Virus record (IMG/VR): IMGVR_UViG_3300025141_012750
Coordinates: 1-21,069 of that record
From: a virus
Reading direction: 5' to 3' (one strand)
DNA: 21,069 bases
The translations under genes were made by a program, and so were the position numbers. Shown here one piece after another: positions 15,794-21,069 of the stretch. Below the pieces are notes generated by a model. That model was not told where the DNA came from. It ran no database searches and saw nothing but the letters and a program-made list of their open reading frames with translations. Every line of letters begins with the position of its first letter. Within the stretch, counting starts at the first letter, position 1.

Positions 15794-17252
15794 TATCATC
15801 ACCCTGTGTCGCTGGTGTTGCGGTTAGTGGGGCCTCTTGGCTCCGGTTCAGAATCTTTGTCATCCGATCAATATCAATAAGTCTACGAACAGCCTCTTCA
15901 TCTGAGTCAACGCCGGGATTTAGCCGACGATAGGCTTCGACACGGGAGATCAGTCCCATTTCTAGCTCGGATTTTATGACTTCCGTGTGGGTCTTGCGCT
16001 CTTCGGGCGTTGTTCCCACATTTGAGTATTCAATACGGTATTCCCCAGGCTCCTCAGGCAGACCGGGAGACGGAACAGCGTATGCGTTGGCCATCTTTGC
16101 GGCTTTTGCCAGAATGCGCTGATCAGCCATGCGTCGAGCTGGTTCTGTACGCTTCTGCTGGGCTCTCTTCCCCTGGTTGGAGACCACAATGGCATACCCC
16201 GACTGGCCCTGAGTCAGTTGCAGGTCGCTTGGGTTCAATCCAGCGTACACCGCCAAGCCCTTTTCGTACATCCGGAGCGATTCTGCCGCCGTTCTGGCGT
16301 CCATGGCGGGCGAATACTGCCCAAGCACAGCCCCAGTAGGGCCATCCGACTTAAATCTCAGAATGGACTTGTGATCTGTCGGGATGACTTCGACGTTGTG
16401 ACCAGAATAGTGCCTGGTGATACCGGCCTGCGTGGAGACATCGACCGCGTAGCGCTGCGGGTGCGATGCAGAGGTAAACCCATCGCCCCAGTGGGTCCAC
16501 AGAGCAGCGAGGCGCAGCGAACCAGCCACGAGCTCCGCTCCGGTATGGTAGGACCAGAGCTGTGGCGCAACTTCTGCATGAATAAGTTCATATGGAAGTA
16601 TGGGATTGCCTTCTCGGTCCATGTATGGATATTCGCCTGCCAAGTCCGGAGCGAATTGAGCGGTTACATCGGCCCAAACGTCTCCGGACTTGGTCAAGAT
16701 CTTGAATATCGGAGTCGGGGACATGACATCCCAGATTTCCTTGGTCCAGACCTCTTCGCCATTGGGCAAATGGCGCAAGCGAACTTCTGAAACATAGCCT
16801 GGAACGTCTGGTTGATCAGGCAACGCCCGGCAAACGACCAGGTCTGGAGACACTGGGCGATACCGAACCTTGGTGCCACCCGGAACCCAGTCAAGGCGGA
16901 ACAAAGACTCGCGGATAGCTTGCGCCCAGAGATCAGCCGTCTGCCTTTGGGGCCAGAGCCGATGGGTAATCACAGACGAGAGGCCGGGCTCAGCCCCGCT
17001 CCTTAGCGTAACCATTGGCGCGTCAAGGTATGCGTTGCAAAGTTGCTGCCAGACCATCCGAAACGTATTTCGCGAAAGGTCAGGATTAACCTCGAGTTCC
17101 ATCGAGACTTCTGCGGCAAACATGCTTCGGATTTCTTCGATTACATCGTCACGCTGTTGCCCCGTCAACATCCGATAGCGGAGGCTCTGAACATCCCATC
17201 GAGAGATGTCCTCATCGGACTGGGGCATGTAATCGCCAGGTATGTCGTACAT
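15675..17252 (-). CDS. Portal protein
   Basis: This protein forms the dodecameric ring at one capsid vertex through which DNA enters and leaves. It has 525 residues from the ATG at 17252 (GGAG 5 bases upstream), 10 bases after the terminase stop. The core (about residues 60-430) includes TFRMVWQQLCNAYLDAP near the start, a mixed central region and a helical stem-like segment YEKGLAVYAGLNPSDLQ, then the line SRVEAYRRLNPGVDSDEEAV (about 440-462), which is common in portals. The last 50 residues are acidic and Gly/Ser/Glu-rich, low complexity, and are the part overlapping the scaffold frame. Position next to terminase and scaffold gives strong support. Confidence 0.85.
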   Translation of the reverse strand: MYDIPGDYMPQSDEDISRWDVQSLRYRMLTGQQRDDVIEEIRSMFAAEVSMELEVNPDLSRNTFRMVWQQLCNAYLDAPMVTLRSGAEPGLSSVITHRLWPQRQTADLWAQAIRESLFRLDWVPGGTKVRYRPVSPDLVVCRALPDQPDVPGYVSEVRLRHLPNGEEVWTKEIWDVMSPTPIFKILTKSGDVWADVTAQFAPDLAGEYPYMDREGNPILPYELIHAEVAPQLWSYHTGAELVAGSLRLAALWTHWGDGFTSASHPQRYAVDVSTQAGITRHYSGHNVEVIPTDHKSILRFKSDGPTGAVLGQYSPAMDARTAAESLRMYEKGLAVYAGLNPSDLQLTQGQSGYAIVVSNQGKRAQQKRTEPARRMADQRILAKAAKMANAYAVPSPGLPEEPGEYRIEYSNVGTTPEERKTHTEVIKSELEMGLISRVEAYRRLNPGVDSDEEAVRRLIDIDRMTKILNRSQEAPLTATPATQGDDNERRNEGGDSELSGDGAELPAERGIGEEEESGGAVIEDS

Positions 17253-17262
17253 ATGATCTCCG

Positions 17263-18666
17263 CTACCCGATCAGCATCAGACCCGGTCCCTTGCTTCCGC
17301 TCGGGGCCAAGTATATCTCAGAAATGTAACCGCAACTGTCGAATGGGTCCTTCAAATCGTCATTTGCTCCTCTCCAGTGGCGCAAAGTATGGATCAAGCG
17401 GGTGCATCCGCGATGAACCCGGAATCTCCCATCAACACATGCGCTCGACATCATCCGTACCCGCGCATCAATCGAACCCCTACGCTTGTACGGAACCCGA
17501 ATGTCGAACGGTGGCCGTGATGACGAGCAGATTTTGGCGAACTCGCGCATATAGAGGTCGTTCAGAGAGAACCCCATCCCCATCTTGCCCGCACTGTTGG
17601 AGTCTCCTCGAGCCTCATCCACGTCTGATGGCTCTATTCCCCAGGTCCTCATCATTTCAGTGATGGCTCTGGCCTCTGAGGCCGGGGTTGAGAGTTCGTC
17701 ATCACAATGCTCATCGAGAACCCAAAGAGCAAACCCGTCCCAAGCAACCAGGTGGCAGACCGACTTACCGGGGCGCACCCCGTGGTCGAATCCAAGCCCG
17801 ATTGACTGGATGTTTTGCGGGATCTCGTCATCATCGAACAGATTGCCCTCCGAAAAGCCCGAAACCCAACGATCTTTCGTGAGACCTTCCCACTGCGCCA
17901 AGATCCGTTGGTTGTATTCCCATGGCGAACACTCCATCTTCTGGGCCTCAATATCCTCTTCACCACGATGCGGCGCATTCTCTTTAGAGAGCTCAATGTG
18001 TTCAACGTGCCACCCGGGTTCAGGTTCAACATTGTCCTCAACAGAGCCCTCGAGCATGTGTTGAAGCCACCCTACAGGACGCCCCACAGGCGTTAGCGTA
18101 AGCCAGTAGGGCGCCATATCCATGGTCAAACGTGCTCTTAGGCCGTGCCAGTGACTTTCTTTGGGGGGTTCATCGACCCACGCCCATTGGACCCTTTTTG
18201 ATTCCAGGGCAAGTAGCGTCTGCTCACACCCCTTCCCAACCATCTGGCTTCCGTTCACCGTTCTCAGAATCTTTTGACTTCGATACAGGTATCCAATCCC
18301 TGGAACATACTTACAAGACCCATCCAGAACACCTGGTGGCTCCAGTTCGTGCATGACTTCCGAGATCGTTTCCCATCCCGTCCGCAGATCGGAACACAAG
18401 ACCCACCCGGTGGAGCCTGGATTTGGAACTTCACGGTACGGGTGGTCGGAGAGCAGGTGAAACCACGCTTCCGCAGCGCCCCAGTACGTCTTTCCTACCT
18501 TATTGGCCGCAATAAATGCCCTCTTCCGGTTCTGTGACATGTGGAACCGCTTCTGCGGTGGCGACATTCCACCCCGCTCACCTGGCGCTTCACCACAATA
18601 CTTCGCCAGACCATTCTTCTGGTATCCGCGTGCAGTGTTGATAATAAACGCAGCAGGATCGAACAT
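17263..18666 (-). CDS. terL: Large terminase subunit (packaging ATPase and nuclease)
   Basis: This protein drives DNA into the procapsid and cuts concatemers. It has 467 residues. The Walker A-like loop is ANKVGKT at 54-60 (variant: the first Gly is Ala), Walker B is WAWVDE at 161-166 with the catalytic Glu, and the coupling motif is LTLTPVGRP near 190-198. A C-terminal RNase H-like nuclease follows, with candidate acidic residues in GLGFDHGV (about 288), VLDEHCDDE (about 313), DEARGDS (about 343) and KDPFDSCGY (near the end). It starts with a one-base overlap (TGATG) with the preceding small gene. This is the best identified protein of the window. Confidence 0.93.
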   Translation of the reverse strand: MFDPAAFIINTARGYQKNGLAKYCGEAPGERGGMSPPQKRFHMSQNRKRAFIAANKVGKTYWGAAEAWFHLLSDHPYREVPNPGSTGWVLCSDLRTGWETISEVMHELEPPGVLDGSCKYVPGIGYLYRSQKILRTVNGSQMVGKGCEQTLLALESKRVQWAWVDEPPKESHWHGLRARLTMDMAPYWLTLTPVGRPVGWLQHMLEGSVEDNVEPEPGWHVEHIELSKENAPHRGEEDIEAQKMECSPWEYNQRILAQWEGLTKDRWVSGFSEGNLFDDDEIPQNIQSIGLGFDHGVRPGKSVCHLVAWDGFALWVLDEHCDDELSTPASEARAITEMMRTWGIEPSDVDEARGDSNSAGKMGMGFSLNDLYMREFAKICSSSRPPFDIRVPYKRRGSIDARVRMMSSACVDGRFRVHRGCTRLIHTLRHWRGANDDLKDPFDSCGYISEIYLAPSGSKGPGLMLIG

Positions 18667-18887
18667 CAGGGCACCCTCCCGGTTGGAATCGGTACTTCAA
18701 ATGGCGCCCTGGTAGGCAACGGCTTCTGGGTTGGCTGTTCTCGAGCCCATTTCACAACCGGGCCCCACTGTCTCAACCAGTCTTCCGCATCCACCCTGTC
18801 TTGCGCATGCTTTCCAGCGTGAACCTGTCTGACCACGTGAGCGTAGGCCTGGGTCAACGCAGCAATCATTTGATCTACCCTGTCCAT
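18666..18887 (-). CDS. 73-residue protein between the terminase subunits
   Basis: It starts at the ATG at 18887, one base into the small terminase stop (TGATG), with GAGG 7 bases upstream; the TTG one codon before is not needed. Residues 1-50 are predicted helical with an amphipathic pattern (DQMIAALTQAYAHVVRQVHA, DWLRQWGPVVKWAREQ), and the end is Pro-rich (PTQKPLPTRAPFEVPIPTG). I know no family. Coupling to both subunits suggests a packaging accessory protein, but this is only positional. Confidence 0.7.
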   Translation of the reverse strand: MDRVDQMIAALTQAYAHVVRQVHAGKHAQDRVDAEDWLRQWGPVVKWAREQPTQKPLPTRAPFEVPIPTGRVP

Positions 18888-19345
18888 CAAGACGCCTCTT
18901 CAATCGCTTCATACAAGAGCTCGGGCGGCAGATCCTTCAGCGCCTTCACAACCTGACGACGCCCCTCGAGTGTGGTCAGATCGCTACTAACTTCTGCCAA
19001 CTCATCCGGAACCTCTTCAATCGGCCCATCCTTTCGGAACCCAAATCTCCGCTCGAGCACCCAGGCACTGGCTTGCCAGGACCCATTCATCGCCGCCTCC
19101 TGAATGATTATCAGGTGACGCTCGACGCACTTTGCCTTGGACTCCTCAACCGTCTTCAACAACAACTGCAGCCGAGGATCACCAGCCCCATTCTTAGCCT
19201 GGGCCATCCACCGGTAGTACGTCGATTCCGTACAACCCGCATAAGCAGCCGCCGCAGCGCTCTTCAGCCCCAACTCGAAAGCAATACCCAGCTTCTCAAT
19301 GAGACTGGGTGTGAGCTTGTTTTTTAATTTTCTAGGTGTAGCCAC
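18887..19345 (-). CDS. terS: Small terminase subunit
   Basis: This protein recognises the packaging site and recruits the large subunit. It has 152 residues from GTG 19345-19343, 3 bases after the preceding stop; the binding site is GGGG/AGGG-like and not ideal. A helix-turn-helix lies at about 25-48 (AFELGLKSAAAAAYAGCTES then TYYRWM), followed by a helical oligomerisation region (LLLKTVEESKAKCVERHLII, AAMNGSWQASAWVLERRFG) and an acidic C-terminus (EEVPDELAEV) that ends PPELLYEAIEEAS. ‘AAxxxGxTExTxYRW’ is the classic HTH of small terminases. It is directly upstream of the large terminase. Confidence 0.88.
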   Translation of the reverse strand: MATPRKLKNKLTPSLIEKLGIAFELGLKSAAAAAYAGCTESTYYRWMAQAKNGAGDPRLQLLLKTVEESKAKCVERHLIIIQEAAMNGSWQASAWVLERRFGFRKDGPIEEVPDELAEVSSDLTTLEGRRQVVKALKDLPPELLYEAIEEAS

Positions 19346-19348
19346 GCC

Positions 19349-19606
19349 CTACTTCCCCTTCTTCCCCCTGCGCCTCTTATTTGAGGACTTCCTGGCCGCA
19401 GAGGCTCTCTTGTAGAAAGTCTTCTTCCCGACCTTCCTGCGACCAATATATGCCGCCAGGCCTTCCGGGTTGTAAACCTTCGACTTCCCACCCTTCTTGT
19501 TCCGGGTGCGCAAAGACTTCAACAACGCCTTCTTGGTCGGGTTTCGCTTTGAGGACTTCCCAGTCCTACGACGTTGCCTTGTAGCTTTGATTCCTCTTTT
19601 TGCCAT
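19349..19606 (-). CDS. 85-residue extremely basic protein, first gene of the late block
   Basis: 35 of 85 residues are Lys or Arg and only one is acidic (Glu at NPEG), a net charge of about +34. The start is ATG 19606 with AAGGG 8 bases upstream. Both ends are Lys/Arg/Ser tails (KRGIKATRQRRRTGKSSKR; KSSNKRRRGKKGK). A short ordered centre reads NPEGLAAYIGRRKVGKKTFY. It probably binds DNA or RNA and could condense DNA, assist packaging or antitermination. I recall similar NPxALAxxIGRKK cores in metagenomic phage proteins but cannot verify a family. It is directly upstream of the small terminase. Confidence 0.7.
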   Translation of the reverse strand: MAKRGIKATRQRRRTGKSSKRNPTKKALLKSLRTRNKKGGKSKVYNPEGLAAYIGRRKVGKKTFYKRASAARKSSNKRRRGKKGK

Positions 19607-19860
19607 TTCGGTAGCCCTTGACGAGTCAACGCCTTTTAAATTGGGGAAAGATCAGAGAGTGAGGCACACCCAGTCAGGCCCCCCCCTACCTCTCGATCGT
19701 ACCTCTCAGGGGCTCTCACGTCCAGCCCGCCCGACTCTATCGGCCTGGATGCTTCCGGCGAAGCGCTCGGTGCCAGGGCCAGGCACGAGGCCCCTGAGGC
19801 GCACTGGTGGCGCTCCATCATGCCCGGCTCGAACCGTCGGACCGATAGCCTGAACCGTAT

Positions 19861-19914
19861 AGGTTTCCATACGGGTGTATGAGTTTCCATACGGGTGTAT
19901 GGGTTTGCATACGG
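19861..19914. repeat. 20-base tandem repeats with internal dyads
   Basis: Two adjacent units share GTTTCCATACGGGTGTAT exactly (19863-19880 and 19883-19900); a third, weaker unit starts at 19901 (GGGTTTGCATACGG). Each full unit contains CATAC-GGGT-GTATG (19868-19881, 19888-19901), an inverted pair with 5-base arms. CCGTAT (19855-19860) also pairs with ATACGG (19869-19874). The 20-base period is about two turns of DNA, so bound proteins would stack on one face. Typical of operators, iterons or terminase-binding sites. Confidence 0.75.
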
Positions 19915-20087
19915 TTACTTTTACGGTCCGCACAAAGATCGGGTCCTGGTTCCTCCCCACTCCACAAAGGAAAGATCTCGCAAAACCCCGCAAGGCTTTG
20001 AGATCCGTAGGCTTACCATCCACATCCGATCATCAGTGAGATCCCCAGTCATCAGGGCCTGACATAATCATCTCCCGGGGTATCCCT

Positions 20088-20353
20088 GTTCCATGCTGTT
20101 CCATGCCCAAAACCGCATAGAACAAACGACACCAATGGTAGATACTGAACTATCGCAAGATATCCACCGGTTCCATGTCAGCAAAACCCTATACACCTGT
20201 AACGCGCCACACGATCCTCAGTATGATCACCAGTGAGGCTACAGGTTCTATTATATAAAAGGTCTGATCATTAAAGGTATATCACGATAGGCCAGGTTCA
20301 AGCGTAACTATCCCTTGTTCCATGGGTAGAACTATCCTGACCATTGATAGAAC
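20088..20353. repeat. Cluster of eight GTTCYA motifs on both strands
   Basis: GTTCCATG occurs at 20088, 20098, 20170 and 20317. GTTCTA is at 20245, and its complement TAGAAC at 20118, 20327 and 20348. The last two are part of TAGAACTAT copies exactly 21 bases apart; the first two are exactly 10 apart. A related (G/T)AACTATC string is present at 20147 and 20305. Eight hits in 270 bases is well above chance for a 6-base motif with one two-fold position. A protein-binding array is likely. Confidence 0.6.
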
Positions 20354-20388
20354 TATATGATTCTGTCTCATGGTTACGCGTAGCGCGC

Positions 20389-20394
20389 TATACT
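20389..20394 (+). promoter_or_regulatory. Candidate -10 element for the plus-strand genes
   Basis: TATACT matches the bacterial -10 consensus in 5 of 6 positions. The best -35 (GTCTCA at about 20365, spacing 18) is poor, so an activator or different sigma factor would be needed. Transcription would begin near 20401, at the foot of the hairpin at 20400-20442. The two TAGAACTAT copies lie immediately upstream, where a regulator would act. Confidence 0.45.
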
Positions 20395-20399
20395 GTATT

Positions 20400-20442
20400 C
20401 ATGGCGGGGGGCACAACCCAATCAACCCAATCCCCCCCCATG
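20400..20442 (+). promoter_or_regulatory. G/C hairpin in the leader of the plus-strand genes
   Basis: CATGG-C-GGGGGG (20400-20411) pairs with CCCCCCCCATG (20432-20442), 11 pairs with one bulged C. The 20-base loop carries CAACCCAAT twice in tandem. It sits at the predicted 5' end of the message and its foot abuts the GGAG site (20442-20445) of the first small gene. It may stabilise the RNA or control access to that site. No T-run follows, so it is not a standard terminator. Confidence 0.5.
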
Positions 20443-20451
20443 GAGCAAACA

Positions 20452-20601
20452 ATGACCAAGATCAATACCTCAATCCGCAGCGCCTACCGTTCAGCTCTTC
20501 CTTGGAGGATTCGCGTCCGCATGCCTGCAGCCATCAGGGCTGCCGCTATCACTGCGTCAATCTCCTCTGTTCCTGTTCTCCTGCTCACGATTTGCGGGTA
20601 G
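20452..20601 (+). CDS. 49-residue small predicted membrane protein
   Basis: The ATG at 20452 has GGAG 6 bases upstream, which favours it over in-frame upstream starts (ATG 20401 at the predicted transcript start, no binding site). The peptide is MTKINTSIRSAYRSALPWRI followed by a basic stretch (RVRMPAAIRAAAITASISSV) and PVLLLTICG. A basic N-terminal half plus a roughly 18-residue hydrophobic C-terminal end suggests a membrane-associated peptide. I know no family. It is the first plus-strand gene and seems to belong to an early gene cluster; tiny early membrane proteins often interfere with host functions, which is inference. Confidence 0.55.
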   Translation: MTKINTSIRSAYRSALPWRIRVRMPAAIRAAAITASISSVPVLLLTICG

Positions 20602-20609
20602 GCGAACCA

Positions 20610-20693
20610 ATGATTGACATCAATAGAATCCTGTCCGCTTCGATCTACGGCTTCACAGTCGTAACCATTCTCTCCGCCATGGTGATCTCATGA
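20610..20693 (+). CDS. 27-residue predicted single-pass membrane peptide
   Basis: The frame reads MIDINRILSASIYGFTVVTI then LSAMVIS. Residues 7-26 are hydrophobic, long enough for one membrane span. Its stop overlaps the next start (ATGA at 20690-20693), the usual sign of coupled translation. The binding site is weak (AGG, 7 bases before the ATG). It begins 8 bases after the previous stop. The context argues for a real gene although the length is minimal. Confidence 0.45.
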   Translation: MIDINRILSASIYGFTVVTILSAMVIS

Positions 20694-21013
20694 CTCGCTG
20701 TGTTCTCACGTGGGGCGGCTACCCGTGCAGCTACCCGTCTGAGTGGAATCATGTGGCGTGCATGCGCTCCCGGCCTGTAACGGTCCAGAATACCACTTGG
20801 GAAAGCTACTCACCGTCGATCGGCTTCTTTTATCAGGATGAGCTGATTGCTAAATTGTTCATTGCCCCAGATTTGCCCAGTGCCAGAGAGAACCCGAAAG
20901 ACAGGAAATACCATCTATACGTAGTAGAGGACGGCGACATGATTGAAGAGACCGCAGCCTCCACAGACGACGAAAGCGAAATCCTGTTCCTACTCCAACA
21001 AATTCACAGCTAG
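20690..21013 (+). CDS. 107-residue unknown protein of the plus-strand block
   Basis: It is coupled to the preceding peptide by ATGA. The protein starts MTRCVLTWGGYPCSYPSEWN (three Cys in the first 25 residues, including VACM), has a beta-rich centre (SIGFFYQDELIAKLFIAPDL, KYHLYVVEDGDMIEETAAST) and an acidic C-terminus (DDESEILFLLQQIHS). No domain is recognised. Because the start site is weak (GGTG), coupling probably provides translation. It is probably an early or accessory phage gene; function unknown. Confidence 0.65.
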   Translation: MTRCVLTWGGYPCSYPSEWNHVACMRSRPVTVQNTTWESYSPSIGFFYQDELIAKLFIAPDLPSARENPKDRKYHLYVVEDGDMIEETAASTDDESEILFLLQQIHS

Positions 21014-21023
21014 AGGCATAGCA

Positions 21024-21069
21024 ATGACCTATTCAGAATTGGCCCACAGAATCATATCCACGATCTATC
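21024..21069 (+). CDS. Start of a further plus-strand gene, cut by the window edge
   Basis: GAGG lies 7 bases before an ATG at 21024-21026, 10 bases after the previous stop. The frame stays open to the end (MTYSELAHRIISTIY). It continues the plus-strand cluster. Too short for identification. Confidence 0.55.
   Translation, partial: MTYSELAHRIISTIY

Larger units (their letters stand above)
19607..20399. other. Gene-free divergent control region
   Basis: About 790 bases lie between the minus-strand late block and the plus-strand genes. I find no ORF with a ribosome binding site and plausible protein. It contains a short dyad TTGACGAGTCAA (19618-19629), the 20-base tandem repeats (19861-19914), a GTTCYA motif cluster (20088-20353), a nested inverted repeat CCTGTA...CCTCA...TGAGG...TACAGG (about 20197-20245), AT-rich sequence TTCTATTATATAAAAGG (20246-20262) and the candidate plus-strand promoter near 20389. 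The region may hold the late promoter, an operator array, a packaging site or an origin; the sequence does not decide which. Confidence 0.7.

Noticed and set aside
19769-19800. Imperfect CAGGGCC/GGCCCCTG hairpin as terminator
   Set aside because: It has a bulge and no T-run on either side.
19861-19914. CRISPR array
   Set aside because: Repeats are adjacent without spacers and number only two or three.
19706-20023. 105-residue minus-strand frame with GTG start
   Set aside because: No ribosome binding site, and it crosses the 20-base repeats, whose period is not a multiple of three; composition looks non-coding.
20250-20255. Minus-strand -10 box TATAAT for the late block
   Set aside because: No -35 at 16-18 bases and a leader of over 600 bases before the first gene; too weak to list as a promoter.
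20344-20601. Longer version of the 49-residue plus-strand frame
   Set aside because: It would start upstream of the -10 element at 20389 and has no binding site; the ATG at 20452 has GGAG at the right distance.
20370-20693. 107-residue plus-strand frame containing the 27-residue peptide
   Set aside because: Its first part lies across the promoter and hairpin and in another frame of the 49-residue gene; only the C-terminal 27 residues look protein-like.
1-21069. tRNA or other known structural RNA genes
   Set aside because: No cloverleaf-like arrangement or CCA end was noticed by eye; a covariance scan was not possible.

Overview
The window is a piece of a tailed double-stranded DNA phage or prophage (Caudoviricetes), with a long block of head and tail genes on the minus strand and the start of a second, plus-strand block at the right edge. 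The module order (small terminase, large terminase, portal, scaffold, major capsid, connector and neck proteins, tail tube, frameshifted tail chaperone, tape measure, tail tip) is that of a long non-contractile-tailed (siphovirus-like) phage. I see no sheath gene, integrase, tRNA or host gene. Strong AGGAGG-type ribosome binding sites point to a bacterial host, but nothing here identifies it.

Layout, read right to left on the minus strand: a very basic 85-residue protein (19606-19349), small terminase (19345-18887), a 73-residue protein (18887-18666), large terminase (18666-17263), portal (17252-15675), a scaffold whose first 119 bases lie inside the portal gene (15793-15188), major capsid protein (15089-14169), and an intrinsic terminator (14159-14128). 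Next come an unknown 232-residue Cys-containing protein, an unlisted 47-residue basic protein with a GTG start (13415-13272), a decoration-like protein, a head-tail adaptor, a tail-terminator-like protein, two successive gp10-like neck proteins and the tail tube. The tail chaperone has a -1 frameshift extension (10162-9758, extended to 9573). It is followed by the tape measure (9559-7037), a 1118-residue tail-tip protein with a sialidase-like (BNR/Asp-box) propeller, a 542-residue hub-like protein, a 122-residue protein, a 467-residue adhesin with two PKD-like domains, a 65-residue protein and a gene cut by the left edge. Seven junctions overlap by one base (TGATG or TAATG), so most of the block is probably translated as one coupled operon.

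Bases 19607-20399 carry no convincing gene. They hold 20-base tandem repeats with internal dyads (19855-19914) and a cluster of eight GTTCYA motifs on both strands (20088-20353). The stretch separates the minus-strand late block from plus-strand genes that start with a TATACT -10 element, a G/C hairpin leader, two tiny predicted membrane proteins, an unknown 107-residue protein and another gene cut by the right edge. It is the best candidate for the regulatory, packaging or replication control region.

The parts most worth a second look are this repeat-rich control region, the fused or nested coding arrangements (chaperone frameshift, portal/scaffold overlap), the terminator directly behind the capsid gene, and the two large sugar-binding-like tail proteins, which probably set host specificity.
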